Assembly (NCBI RefSeq): GCF_023702125.1
Contig: NZ_CP098415.1
Location: 1,426,001-1,490,000 of the forward strand
Direction: 5' to 3'
Source of the DNA: Halorubrum hochsteinianum
GTDB lineage: Archaea; Halobacteriota; Halobacteria; Halobacteriales; Haloferacaceae
Length of the DNA: 64,000 nt
Both the position numbers and the translations under genes were made by a program. Every line of letters begins with the position of its first letter. The first letter of the stretch is position 1. Under the pieces are notes generated by a model. It was not told the origin of the DNA. It did no database searches and was given only the letters and a program-made list of their open reading frames with translations. Shown here piece after piece: positions 8,243 to 17,223 of this stretch.

Positions 8243-8713
8243 TCACTCCCCGCGCGCCGTCGACCCCGCGGACTCGCGCCGGTCCCGGACGCGCTCGACG
8301 GCGACCGCCGCGAGAGTCCCGACGAGCCACGCGACTGTCCCGAAAACCAGCGCCTCGACGCCGAGGAAGACGAGCCCGTCGGGCGAGAGGAACGCGGCCG
8401 CGCGCTCGGCGAGGGGCCGACCGGAGAGCCCGAGGAAGTAGTGGACCGCGCTGTGCCCGAGCAGCGCGGCGTAGACGGTGAGCCATGCGAAGAGCAGTCC
8501 GTCCCGTCGGTACGCGAGCCCGAGGGCGACGGCGACGCCGAGCGCCGCGGCGTCGAACGGGACGAATATCACGCCGCCGGCGATGGAGAAGACGCCGACC
8601 GCGTAGGCGGCGAAGGCGACGGCGAAACACAGGGGCGGTGCGACGAGGCGGAGCCGCGGGAGCGACCGGTCTCGGCTCGATCCGAGGAGGGCCGCGCGGA
8701 GGGCGGAGGCCAT
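8243..8713 (-). CDS. hypothetical four-helix membrane protein
   Basis: I do not recognise the family. The 156 residues contain about four transmembrane segments (roughly 26-48, 52-68, 72-92 and 112-138) separated by short charged loops, with a basic C-terminus (ERVRDRRES). A clear TATA element (GATTTATCC, 8738-8746) lies 29 nt upstream, supporting expression from this ATG. It is transcribed away from the dinB tandem repeat and towards the Nudix gene. Confidence 0.75.
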   Translation of the reverse strand: MASALRAALLGSSRDRSLPRLRLVAPPLCFAVAFAAYAVGVFSIAGGVIFVPFDAAALGVAVALGLAYRRDGLLFAWLTVYAALLGHSAVHYFLGLSGRPLAERAAAFLSPDGLVFLGVEALVFGTVAWLVGTLAAVAVERVRDRRESAGSTARGE

Positions 8714-8751
8714 GCGCCCCGATTCTCGTGGCGCTCGGATAAATCTCCGCT

Positions 8752-8820
8752 CGACGGGGTCACGACCGGTCGCCCGACGGGGTCACGGCCGGTCGCCCGA
8801 CGGGATCACGACCAGTCGCC
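8752..8820 (-). repeat. three tandem 23-bp units across the dinB stop codon
   Basis: Three units of exactly 23 bp begin at 8752, 8775 and 8798 and differ at only a few positions. Read on the dinB strand, the first unit encodes the last codons GGC GAC TGG TCG TGA. The next two repeat GGCGACCGG(T/C)CGTGA downstream, so the 3' end of the gene with its stop is duplicated twice. It lies between dinB and the upstream-facing membrane gene. Confidence 0.9.
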
Positions 8821-10305
8821 GAGCGAGGCCTGCCCGTCGCCCGTCCGGCGCTCGGTGTCGTCCCCCGTCGCGTCGTGATCCGCCTCCTCCGCGGTCGGCT
8901 CCCCGTCGACCCAGTCGGTGAGCTTCCCGCCGTCGCCGTCGGTGGCGCTCGTCCGAGCGCCGGCCCCGCGGGTGCGGTCGCCCGTGTCGCCATTTCCGCC
9001 CCCCTCCCCGCCGCTCCCCGCCCCGTCGCTCGCGTCGAACCCGCCGAGCGTCGCCTGATCGGTCTCGGCGAAGTCGAGCTTGGAGACGCGGACGCCCAGC
9101 TTTCGGACGGGGGTCTCGTCGAACTCGGCAAGCAGGCCGAGCGCCACCTCCTCGACGAGGTCCGGGTCGTCGACGGGACCGGGGAGGCTCCTCGCGCGGG
9201 TGTTGACGTCGTAGGGGGGTTCGACCGCCTTGATCCCGATGGTCCGGTAGAGGCAGCCGCGCTCGCGGGCGCGGCGGGCCACGTCCGCGGCGAGCGCGGA
9301 GACGGTCTCGCGCTTCGTCGCCTCGTCGGCGGTCGTCGGCAGCGCCGACTCCCGCGAGAGGCTCTTCGGGAGCCCCGTCGGCGTCACCTCGCGGTCGTCG
9401 TCGCCGGCGGCGCGCCGCGACAGCTCCGGGCCGCGCTCGCCCAGCGCCTCGGCGAGGCGGTCGCGGTCGGCGGCCGCCAGGTCGCCGGCGGTCTCGACGC
9501 CCAGTTCCGCCAGCGTGCGCTCGGTGACGGGACCGACGCCGTGGACGTCGGCGGTCGGCAGCGGCGCGAGGAACTCCGCGACGGAGCCGGGCGGCACGAC
9601 GACGAGCCCGTCGGGCTTGTCGGCGTCGCTGGCGACCTTCGCGGCCGACATGTTCGGCGCGACCCCCACGCTCGCCGGGACCCCTGCCTCGCGCTCGATC
9701 CGTTCTTTGACGTGGCGGGCGTACCCCTCCGCGAGCGTCCGAGCCTCCGCGGGGCCGGCCGCGCCGCTCGGCGGGGGATCTGCCGGTTCGGAGCCCCCGC
9801 CGTCGGTCCCGTCTCCGCCGCCGGCGACCGTCCACGCGGTCCGGTCGGTGACGTCGAGGTACGCCTCGTCGATGCTCACCTCTCGGCGGGTGTCGGCGCA
9901 GTCGCGCAGCACCGCCTTCACCTCGCTCGCCACCTCCTCGTAGTAGTCGAGGTCGACGGGGAGGTACCGCCCGGTCTCCGCCGGGTCCGGCGCGTCCGGG
10001 TCGTCCGGGTCCGCGTCGGCGCGGCGGGGGAGCAGCTCCAGGGCCTCCGAGATCGGCATCGCGCTCTCGACCCCGAACTCGCGGGCCTCGTAGCTAGCGG
10101 TCGCGACCGCGCCGATGGACTCGCCCGGCTCGTAGCCCATGCCGACCACGACGGGCTCGCCGTCGAGGTCGTCGTGGCGCAGCCGCTCGCAGGAGGCGTA
10201 AAAGCAGTCCATGTCGACGTGACAGACGACCCGATCGGGCGCGTCGGCGTCCCCGCCGCCCGCGCCCGGGAGCGTCTCCCCGCCGACTGCCCTCCCGCCG
10301 GTCAT
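8806..10305 (-). CDS. dinB: DNA polymerase IV (Y-family translesion polymerase)
   Basis: This is a 499-residue DinB/Pol IV that copies past damaged bases. The catalytic palm motifs CHVDMDCFYASCE (about residue 28) and VSIDEAYLD (about residue 143) are both intact. Helix-hairpin-helix and little-finger domains follow, with an LPTADVHGVGPVTERTLAELG region. Acidic Gly-rich inserts, typical of halophiles, interrupt the palm (about 155-180) and precede the C-terminus. The last residues, QASLGDWS, look like a PCNA-interacting (PIP) peptide. A CTTAAG TATA element lies about 27 nt upstream. The stop codon is part of a 23-bp tandem repeat. Confidence 0.94.
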   Translation of the reverse strand: MTGGRAVGGETLPGAGGGDADAPDRVVCHVDMDCFYASCERLRHDDLDGEPVVVGMGYEPGESIGAVATASYEAREFGVESAMPISEALELLPRRADADPDDPDAPDPAETGRYLPVDLDYYEEVASEVKAVLRDCADTRREVSIDEAYLDVTDRTAWTVAGGGDGTDGGGSEPADPPPSGAAGPAEARTLAEGYARHVKERIEREAGVPASVGVAPNMSAAKVASDADKPDGLVVVPPGSVAEFLAPLPTADVHGVGPVTERTLAELGVETAGDLAAADRDRLAEALGERGPELSRRAAGDDDREVTPTGLPKSLSRESALPTTADEATKRETVSALAADVARRARERGCLYRTIGIKAVEPPYDVNTRARSLPGPVDDPDLVEEVALGLLAEFDETPVRKLGVRVSKLDFAETDQATLGGFDASDGAGSGGEGGGNGDTGDRTRGAGARTSATDGDGGKLTDWVDGEPTAEEADHDATGDDTERRTGDGQASLGDWS

Positions 10306-10477
10306 CGCGTTCGGCTCCGCGCTCCGCGACCTTAAGAATCAGCCACGCGCGCCGGAAGTGGAGGCCCGTCCCTCCGCTCCCCGCCCGACGTATCCTCTCA
10401 CGCCCGCTCCGGGACTCAGATCCAGATCCGATAGCCGGGTCGGTAGTCGTTTATTCCGCGCGCCCCTCAGTCCCCGT

Positions 10478-12262
10478 ATGTCCGCAGCGATCGACGTGTT
10501 ACACGTCGACGACGACCCGTCAGTCCTCGACCTCGCGGAGGCGTACTTCGAGCGGGAGCTCGACTCGGTGGCGGTGACGAGCGAGACCGACCCGGAGGCG
10601 GCGCTCGACCGGCTCCGAGAGGATTCCTTCGACTGCGTCGTCAGCGACTACGACATGCCCCCGATGGACGGGCTGGAGTTCTTCGAGGCCTTACGCGAGC
10701 GAAATCAGAAGATCCCCTTCGTGCTGTACACCGGCAAGGGGTCCGAGGAGATCGCGAGTCAGGCGCTCAACGCCGGCGTCACCGGCTACTTCCAGAAGGG
10801 CGGCCCCGAGCAGCTCCGCCGGCTCGCGAACCGCGTCGATCAGGCCGTCGAGGAGTACCGGACCAAGGAGGTCGCCGAGCGCTACTCGACCGTCATCGAG
10901 GCGCTCGGCTACCCCGTCTACGTCGTCGACGAGACCGGCGTCTTCCGGTTCGTCAACGAGCCGTTCGCCGAGCTGACCGGGTACGACCGCGAGGAGATCA
11001 TCGGACAGACCCCCGGGTTCATCAAGGACGACGCGGCGGTTCAGGAGGCCGAGGACCGGCTCGGCACCATCCTCTCCGACTCCGGTCCGGACGTCCAGCA
11101 CTTCGGGGTCGACATCGTCCCCAACGAGGGGGACCCGATCCCGTGTCGGGACCACATGGCGGCGCTGCCGTACGACGGCGAGTGCTTCGAGGGCAGCGTC
11201 GGCATCCTCCGCGACGTCTCGGACGAGCGCGAGCGCCGCGAGGAACTGGAGACGAAGACCCGCGCGCTCGACGAGGCCCCGGTCGGGATCACCATCACGG
11301 ACCCGCAACGCGAGGACAACCCGATGGTGTACGTCAACGACCGGTTCGTCGAGATGACGGGGTACGACCGGGAGGAGTCGATCGGCGTCAACTGCCGGTT
11401 CCTCCAGGGGCCGGACACCGAGGAGGCGTCGGTCCAGCAGCTCCGCGACGCGATCGACGCGGACGAGCCGACGAGCGTCGAGCTGTTGAACTACCGGAAG
11501 GACGGGACGGAGTTCTGGAACCGGGTGAGCATCGCGCCGATATCCGACGCGGACGGGACGGTCACGCACTGGGTCGGCTTTCAGGAGGACATCACGGCGT
11601 TCAAGGAGCGCGAGGCGGCGCTCGAGCGGCAGAACGCCCGGCTCGACTCCTTCGCGAGCATCGTCTCGCACGACCTGCGGAACCCGCTGAACGTCGCGCA
11701 GGGACGCGTCGAGCTGGCGCGCGAGCTCTCGGACGACGCGGAGAACCTCGACGCCGCCCTCGACGCGCTCGCCCGCATGGAGTCGATCGTCGAGCGCACC
11801 CTCGCGCTCGCCCGCGAGGGGGAGACGGTCGGCGACCCGGAACGCGTCGACCTCGCTGCGGTCGCCGCCGACAGCTGGTCGACCGTCGACACCGGGTCGG
11901 CGGCCCTCTCCGTCGAGACCGAGCGCGAGGTGCTCGCCGACCCGGATCGGCTCCGGAACCTCTTCGAGAACCTCATGCGGAACGCGGTCGAACACGCCGG
12001 CTCTGACGTGTCGATCCGCGTCGGCGACCTCTCGGACGGCTTCTTCGTCGAGGACGACGGGCCGGGGATCGACCCCGCCGTGGCCGACTCCCTCTTCGAA
12101 CCCGGCGAGAGCGGCGCGGCGGGGACCACCGGGTTCGGCCTCGCGATCGTTCAGGAGATAGCCACCGCGCACGGCTGGTCCGTCGCGGCGACGACCGGCG
12201 CGGACGGCGGCGCGCGGTTCGAGGTCCGCGGCGTCGACAAGCGGACCCCCGCGACCCACTGA
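10478..12262 (+). CDS. hybrid receiver-PAS-LOV-type histidine kinase
   Basis: This 594-residue signalling protein begins with a receiver domain (residues about 5-120, phospho-acceptor Asp57 in VSDYDMPP). A PAS domain (about 130-260), a second PAS (about 265-395), HisKA with SIVSHDLRNPLN (His398), and HATPase (LMRNAVEHAG, EDDGPGIDP, GFGLAIV) follow. The second PAS carries NCRFLQGP with Cys306, the signature of flavin-binding LOV photoreceptors. The ATG at 10478 is supported by a GTTTATT TATA element 26 nt upstream. There are no membrane helices, so it should be cytoplasmic. No partner regulator is adjacent. Confidence 0.9.
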   Translation: MSAAIDVLHVDDDPSVLDLAEAYFERELDSVAVTSETDPEAALDRLREDSFDCVVSDYDMPPMDGLEFFEALRERNQKIPFVLYTGKGSEEIASQALNAGVTGYFQKGGPEQLRRLANRVDQAVEEYRTKEVAERYSTVIEALGYPVYVVDETGVFRFVNEPFAELTGYDREEIIGQTPGFIKDDAAVQEAEDRLGTILSDSGPDVQHFGVDIVPNEGDPIPCRDHMAALPYDGECFEGSVGILRDVSDERERREELETKTRALDEAPVGITITDPQREDNPMVYVNDRFVEMTGYDREESIGVNCRFLQGPDTEEASVQQLRDAIDADEPTSVELLNYRKDGTEFWNRVSIAPISDADGTVTHWVGFQEDITAFKEREAALERQNARLDSFASIVSHDLRNPLNVAQGRVELARELSDDAENLDAALDALARMESIVERTLALAREGETVGDPERVDLAAVAADSWSTVDTGSAALSVETEREVLADPDRLRNLFENLMRNAVEHAGSDVSIRVGDLSDGFFVEDDGPGIDPAVADSLFEPGESGAAGTTGFGLAIVQEIATAHGWSVAATTGADGGARFEVRGVDKRTPATH

Positions 12263-12360
12263 GCGTCGAATCACCCGAATTCCGCCGTCTCTCCGTCAGG
12301 AAGCGGATCGACTCCCCCCGTTCACAAGGGCCTTTATGCTCCGTTCCGAACGCCGAGTAA

Positions 12361-13677
12361 ATGGGACTGCTCTCCGGCGTCACCGACACCGACCGGCGCG
12401 TGATCGTGCTGGCGCTCGCGCGCATGGTCGGTGCGGCCGGGAACTCCTTCCTCATCGTCGTCCTCCCGCTGTACGTCTCCAGCGACCTCGTCGACATCGA
12501 GGGGCTGCTCGGCGCGGAGGTCGGGGTCGGCGCGGCCGCGGTCACGCTCACCGAACCGCTGCTCATCGGGATCGTCCTCTCGCTTTTCGGGTTCCTCAAC
12601 AGCCTCTCGCAGCCGTTCACGGGACGGCTGTCGGACCGGGTCGGCGCTCGACGCCCGTTCGTCCTCGCCGGAATCCTCCTCCTCGGCACCGCGAGCGGCC
12701 TGTACACGGTCGCGACGAGCTACCCGGTCCTCGTCGCGCTGCGCGCGATCCAGGGCCTCGGCGCGGCGCTCATCATCCCCGCGACGGTCGCGCTGGTCAA
12801 CGAGTACGCCGCGAGCGACGCCGACCGCGGCGGCAACTTCGGCGTGTACAACACGTTCCGGCTCATCGGCTTCGGCTTCGGCCCGGTCCTCGCCGGCGCG
12901 GTCGTCGAGGCCGGCCCGTACGACCTCTCGCCGGTCGGGCTGCCGGTCCTCGACGGGTTCGACGCCGCCTTCGTCGCGGCCTGCGCCGGGGCGTACCTCA
13001 GCTTCGCCTTAGTGTTCCTGCTCGTCCGGGACGCCGACGTCGAGGCCGAGGCGGGCGACGACGTGTCGATCCGGGTCCGCGGCGAGGACCGCCTGCTCGA
13101 CCCGGTGTTCACGCTCGGGCTCGCCACCATCACGATGGGGGCGTGCATCGCGCTGTTCGCGACGCTCCAGAACCAGGTGAACGTCCGGCTGGACCAGGCC
13201 CCGATCTGGTTCGGCGCGCAGTTCGCGGCCGTGACGATCGCGAACGTGATCTTCCAGGTCCCGGTGGGCCGCGCCAGCGACCGGATCGGCCGCCGGCCGT
13301 TCCTGCTCGCCGGGTTCGTCCTCCTCGTCCCGACGACGCTGCTTCAGGGGATCGTGACGGAGCCGGCGCTGATGATGCTCGTCCGGCTCGGGCAGGGGGT
13401 CGCGGTCGCGTGCGTGTTCGCGCCGTCGCTCGCGCTCGCCGGCGACCTCGCCCGCGAGGGGGAGTCGGGGACCACGCTGTCGGTGCTCACGATGGGGTTC
13501 GGGTTCGGGGTCGCCCTGGGGCCGCTGGCGTCCGGCTGGCTCGTCGGCTTCGGCTTCGTCGCGCCCTTCGCCGTCGGGGCCGCGGCCGCCGCCCTCGGGC
13601 TGATCGCGGTGTTCACGCAGGTCGAGGAGACGCTGAACGTCGACGACGAGCCGAGTCCCGCGGCGGGCGCGGACTGA
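12361..13677 (+). CDS. MFS-type transporter
   Basis: This is a 438-residue major facilitator with about twelve membrane helices in two halves, split by a charged central loop (RDADVEAEAGDDVSIRVRGEDR). The conserved loop 2-3 motif appears as GRLSDRVGARRP in the first half, and an equivalent GRASDRIGRRPF in the second, so both halves are intact. It probably exports small molecules or drugs; the substrate is unknown. A CCTTTATGC TATA element lies 27 nt before the ATG. It stands as a single gene. Confidence 0.9.
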   Translation: MGLLSGVTDTDRRVIVLALARMVGAAGNSFLIVVLPLYVSSDLVDIEGLLGAEVGVGAAAVTLTEPLLIGIVLSLFGFLNSLSQPFTGRLSDRVGARRPFVLAGILLLGTASGLYTVATSYPVLVALRAIQGLGAALIIPATVALVNEYAASDADRGGNFGVYNTFRLIGFGFGPVLAGAVVEAGPYDLSPVGLPVLDGFDAAFVAACAGAYLSFALVFLLVRDADVEAEAGDDVSIRVRGEDRLLDPVFTLGLATITMGACIALFATLQNQVNVRLDQAPIWFGAQFAAVTIANVIFQVPVGRASDRIGRRPFLLAGFVLLVPTTLLQGIVTEPALMMLVRLGQGVAVACVFAPSLALAGDLAREGESGTTLSVLTMGFGFGVALGPLASGWLVGFGFVAPFAVGAAAAALGLIAVFTQVEETLNVDDEPSPAAGAD

Positions 13678-13725
13678 GTCGGAAGGCAGGGCGGGAATCC
13701 CGACCGCCGCTCGTCTCGCGAGCCG

Positions 13726-14139
13726 TCAACAGTCGACGTCAGCGCGGTATACGCTTACGCCTCTCTCGTCGACGGTACTGAATACGGACAGGCAGCCGTC
13801 GTCCTCACGTTCTCGCGCCAAACTCTTCGTGGATAGACTGGCCTCGTCGATCGAATCAGCGGATATCGTGACCTCTAGGTTCCCCTCTCCGCTCATCCAG
13901 CCTTCTTCTAGATGTACTCCGTCGGTCGATCCGCCTCGCTTCGGGTCGAATTCGAACGTGTCCTCGTATACGGTTTCACCGCCTCGGTCCGCAATCACGG
14001 TAACCTCGACGTTCTCTTCTCGCCGATTCACCACGGTCAACTCACTAATTTCCACCTTCGGCTCGTCGTCCGACGCACAGCCGGCAGTGAGGGCCACCGC
14101 GAGGGCTCTGAGAACCTCACGTCGTCTCCATTCCGCCAT
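13726..14139 (-). CDS. small Tat-exported lipoprotein of unknown function
   Basis: This 137-residue protein starts with a twin-arginine signal (WRRREVLRALAVALTAGC) whose LTAGC is a lipobox, so it should be exported folded and anchored by lipid at Cys21. The mature part looks like a beta-rich domain (VEISELTVVNRREENVEVTV) with two Cys near the C-terminus that could form a disulfide. The family is not recognised. Codon use is visibly less GC-rich than in its neighbours, which hints at accessory or transferred origin. A GTATTTATG TATA element lies about 31 nt upstream. Confidence 0.75.
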   Translation of the reverse strand: MAEWRRREVLRALAVALTAGCASDDEPKVEISELTVVNRREENVEVTVIADRGGETVYEDTFEFDPKRGGSTDGVHLEEGWMSGEGNLEVTISADSIDEASLSTKSLAREREDDGCLSVFSTVDERGVSVYRADVDC

Positions 14140-14294
14140 TTCTTTTCATATTTTGGTAGAATCACATAAATACACGGTCCGCCGGAATTAGCAGTCCCGG
14201 CCGAACCGCACGGGTTCCGTCTGATTGGCGGACGCGTCCCCCCAATCCCCGCGCAGTCAACAGAGCCAAACCGGTCGCGGCCGAACCGCCGCCC

Positions 14295-14573
14295 GTGCCG
14301 AGCGACCGCCTCCGCTGCGTTGAGTGTCGCGAACCGATCCCCGTCGACGCGCGGATCTGCCCGCACTGCCGGGCCGTCCAGCCGTCGCCGCTCTTGGATG
14401 TCGGGGTCGTCGTCGCCGGGGTGTTCGCGCTGCTCTTCGGCGTCGTCCTCGCGGTGATGACCGTCGGGACCAGCCGTCTGCTCGGGTTCCTTCTCCTCGT
14501 CGTCGGCTTTGGCCTCGCCGTCGGCGGCTACACGCGATACATCGACCGACAGGCGGCGAGTCGGGCGCGGTAG
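14295..14573 (+). CDS. zinc-ribbon membrane protein
   Basis: This 92-residue protein has an N-terminal double CxxC zinc ribbon (CVEC and CPHC), followed by two adjacent membrane helices (about 34-54 and 58-78) and a short basic tail. Such zinc-ribbon/TM proteins are common and uncharacterised in haloarchaea. It starts with GTG at 14295. Neighbouring genes give no clear functional link. Confidence 0.75.
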   Translation: MPSDRLRCVECREPIPVDARICPHCRAVQPSPLLDVGVVVAGVFALLFGVVLAVMTVGTSRLLGFLLLVVGFGLAVGGYTRYIDRQAASRAR

Positions 14574-14653
14574 CGTCGGTTCGCGTCCCGGAACCGCGCT
14601 TCCCGTCGTCGCGCTCGCGACAATTTAAGTGCGAGCGCGAGCCACGTCCGTCC

Positions 14654-15334
14654 ATGCTCACCCCACTCAACGGCGGTCTGGTCCTCGCGGGGCTGGCGCT
14701 CGCGTTCGTCGGCGCGGCGGTCTCCGTCTACGCGGTGACGCTGACGGGCCTGCTCGTCGGTGCCGGTGCCGGGTACCTGTTCGCGCCGAACGTCGTCGGC
14801 CTCGTCGCCGTCGACGGCGCGGTCCTGACCGCGGGCGCGGTCGCGGTCGGCGGCCTGATCGGCGGCTTCCTCGCGTACGCCGGGCTCTCGTTCGCGGTGC
14901 TGGGAATCGGCGGCGTCGTCGGCGGCTTCGCCGGCCGGTTCGCCGTCGGCCCGGTGTACGCGGCGGACGCGGCGGGGATCGAGGGGACGGCGCTGCTCGT
15001 CGGCGCGACGCTCGCGGGCGTCGCGGTCGGCGCGCTGTTCGGGTTCGTCCTCACCCGGACGACGCTCGTGGTCGCGTCCGCGCTCATCGGCGCGGCGTTC
15101 GCGTCGCGGTCGCTCACGCCCGCGAGCTTCGAGGCGGCTGCCGCGGAGACGACCGTCGAGCCCCTCCTCTTCGATCTGTCCGCGCCGACGTTCCTCGCGG
15201 TGTTCGTCCTCGGGACGCTCTCGCAGCTCGGGCTGTTCAAGTTCGGCTACGTGACGAAGCTGGTCGGACTACTGCCGGGCGCGCGCCGCTGGACGGCGGA
15301 CGACGACCGCGACGGCGACGCGGACGCGGCCTGA
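14654..15334 (+). CDS. glycine/alanine-rich polytopic membrane protein
   Basis: This 226-residue protein is almost entirely hydrophobic, with about seven membrane segments rich in GxxxG-type small-residue patterns (for example GGLIGGFLAYAG and IGGVVGGFAG). It resembles DUF4203/TMEM198-like membrane families, but I cannot assign it firmly. An AATTTAAG TATA element lies 28 nt before the ATG at 14654, which fixes the start. An upstream in-frame extension is a shadow of the zinc-ribbon gene. It converges on the 3-hydroxyacyl-CoA dehydrogenase gene. Confidence 0.75.
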   Translation: MLTPLNGGLVLAGLALAFVGAAVSVYAVTLTGLLVGAGAGYLFAPNVVGLVAVDGAVLTAGAVAVGGLIGGFLAYAGLSFAVLGIGGVVGGFAGRFAVGPVYAADAAGIEGTALLVGATLAGVAVGALFGFVLTRTTLVVASALIGAAFASRSLTPASFEAAAAETTVEPLLFDLSAPTFLAVFVLGTLSQLGLFKFGYVTKLVGLLPGARRWTADDDRDGDADAA

Positions 15335-15347
15335 GCCGACGGCCGAC

Positions 15348-16205
15348 CTACTCGTACTCGTAGAAGCCGCGACCGGTCTTCTTGCCGAGGTCGCCGGCCT
15401 CGACCTTTCGCTTGAGGAGGTAGGCGGGCTTGTAGCGGTCGCCCAGCTCCTCGTGGAGCGTTTCGCTGGCGTCGAGCGCCACGTCCAGCCCGATGTGGTC
15501 GGCGAGTTCGAGCGGCCCCATCGGGACGTTCGTGCCGAGCTTCATCCCGCGGTCGATGTCGCGCTTCTCGGCGACCCCCTCGTCGTACGCGCGGATCCCC
15601 TCGTTTATCCACGGCATCAGGATGCGGTTGGTGACGAAGCCGGGCTTGTCGTCGGCCTCCCACGTCTCCTTGCCGAGGTCCTCGGCGAAGGCGTGCGCGA
15701 ACTCGACCACCTCGTCCGCGGTGCGCTCGCCCACCACGACCTCGACGCCGTCCATGATCGGGACGGGGTTCATGAAGTGGAGGCCGACCACGTCGCTCGC
15801 GCGCTCCGTGGCGCTCGCGATCGTCGTGATAGAGAGCGTGGAGGTGTTCGTCGCCAGGACCGCGTCGTCGTCGGTGACCCGGTCGAGGTCGCCGAACACC
15901 TCCCGTTTCACGTCGAGGTCCTCGATCACGGCCTCGATCGCGACGTCGGCGTCCGCGAGGTCGCCGAGGTCGGTGGTGCCGGTGATCCGGTCGCGGATCG
16001 CCGCCGGCTCCTCCTCCAGCGCGCCCTTCCCGGCCAGTCGGTCGAGGCTGTCCGCGACGCTGTCGAGGCCGCGGTCGACGTACTCGCGCTCGACGTCCCG
16101 CATCACCACGTCGTAGCCCGCCGTCGCCGCGACCTGTGCGATCCCGTTGCCCATCGTTCCCGCCCCGACGACGCCGACCACGTCCACTTCGGATAGCGCT
16201 CGCAT
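15348..16205 (-). CDS. 3-hydroxyacyl-CoA dehydrogenase
   Basis: This is a 285-residue single-function 3-hydroxyacyl-CoA dehydrogenase that oxidises L-3-hydroxyacyl-CoA with NAD in beta-oxidation or polyhydroxyalkanoate-related metabolism. The N-terminal Rossmann fold shows VVGAGTMGNGIAQ. TNTSTLSIT and HFMNPVP (catalytic His) are present, and the C-terminal domain ends with KKTGRGFYEYE. With the acyl-CoA dehydrogenase earlier in the window it fits fatty-acid degradation, although the two genes are not adjacent. Confidence 0.94.
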   Translation of the reverse strand: MRALSEVDVVGVVGAGTMGNGIAQVAATAGYDVVMRDVEREYVDRGLDSVADSLDRLAGKGALEEEPAAIRDRITGTTDLGDLADADVAIEAVIEDLDVKREVFGDLDRVTDDDAVLATNTSTLSITTIASATERASDVVGLHFMNPVPIMDGVEVVVGERTADEVVEFAHAFAEDLGKETWEADDKPGFVTNRILMPWINEGIRAYDEGVAEKRDIDRGMKLGTNVPMGPLELADHIGLDVALDASETLHEELGDRYKPAYLLKRKVEAGDLGKKTGRGFYEYE

Positions 16206-16387
16206 GCGAACCGCTGCCGCGCCGCGGGTGGTAAGTATTGCGGAACGGGGGGCGGCCCCGGCCGTCGGCCACAGAAATTAACAATCTGAGTAGTAACGAA
16301 CACAGAAATCGAGACGCGAAGGGACGGGTGATTCGCGGGCTGTTCGGCCCGATCCGGTTTCTTTACGGGTGCCCGACTCACCGCAGC

Positions 16388-16397
16388 CCTTTTTATG
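16388..16397 (+). promoter_or_regulatory. TATA box of the aldolase-fructose-bisphosphatase pair
   Basis: CTTTTTATGG is centred 27 nt before the ATG at 16420, which predicts a leaderless transcript covering both gluconeogenic genes. An in-frame upstream start within this element is therefore unlikely to be used. Confidence 0.65.
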
Positions 16398-16419
16398 GAT
16401 GTGACTGAAATACGAATCG

Positions 16420-17223
16420 ATGCTCCCTCACGCCGCCGACTCCATCTCGCGCGACGGCAAGTCGCTCATCCTCGCGTACGACCACGGGCTCGAACACGGG
16501 CCGGTCGACTTCGAGCCGAACCCGGCCACCGCCGACCCGGAGCGGCTCTTCGAGCTCGCCACCCACGACGCGGTCACCGCGCTGGCCGTCCAGAAGGGGA
16601 TCGCGGAGGCGTACTACCCAGACTACGAGGACGACGTGAACCTCCTCCTCAAGCTCAACGGCACCTCGAACCTCTGGATGGGCGAGCCGGACAGCCCCGT
16701 CAACTGCTCGGCCGAGTACGCCGCGGGGCTCGGTGCCGACGCGATCGGGTTCACCCTCTACGGGGGGTCGAACCACGAGGTCGAGATGGCCGAGGAGTTC
16801 CGGGAGGCCCAGGAGACGGCCCGCGAACACGAGATGGGCGTCGTCATGTGGTCGTACCCGCGCGGGCAGGGGGTCAAAAACGACACCAGTCCCGACACCA
16901 TCTCGTACGCGGCCCGGCTCGGCCTCGAACTCGGCGCGGACCTCGTGAAGGTGAAGTACCCCGGCTCCGCCGAGGCGATGGGCGAGGCGGTCCGCATGGC
17001 CGGGCCGACCGAGGTGGTGATGTCCGGCGGGACGATGCGCGACGACGCGGCGTTCCTCCGGAACGTCTCCGAGGCGATCGAGGCGGGTGCCCGGGGGCTC
17101 GCAGTCGGCCGCAACGTCTTCCAGCGGGACGAGCCCGAGCGTATCCTCGACGCGCTGGAGGCGGTCGTCTTCGAGGAGGCCGACCCCGAGACGGCGCTGG
17201 CGACCGCCGAGAGCGCGGACTGA
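16420..17223 (+). CDS. class I fructose-bisphosphate aldolase, archaeal DhnA type
   Basis: This 267-residue TIM-barrel protein belongs to the archaeal class I aldolase (DhnA) family, which forms a Schiff base with fructose 1,6-bisphosphate. AYDHGLEHGP starts the barrel, ADLVKVKYPG carries the likely Schiff-base Lys, and VMSGGT and GLAVGRNVFQ form the phosphate site. A related family makes an aromatic-pathway precursor, but the fructose-bisphosphatase gene that starts at this gene's stop codon favours gluconeogenesis. The ATG is 27 nt from its TATA box. Confidence 0.9.
   Translation: MLPHAADSISRDGKSLILAYDHGLEHGPVDFEPNPATADPERLFELATHDAVTALAVQKGIAEAYYPDYEDDVNLLLKLNGTSNLWMGEPDSPVNCSAEYAAGLGADAIGFTLYGGSNHEVEMAEEFREAQETAREHEMGVVMWSYPRGQGVKNDTSPDTISYAARLGLELGADLVKVKYPGSAEAMGEAVRMAGPTEVVMSGGTMRDDAAFLRNVSEAIEAGARGLAVGRNVFQRDEPERILDALEAVVFEEADPETALATAESAD

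Noticed and set aside
16200-16420. TrmB-type sugar-regulator site (TACT-N7-GAGTA) upstream of the aldolase, pgk or gap genes
   Set aside because: Only half-matches were seen (for example GAGTA near 16290); no full site is present.
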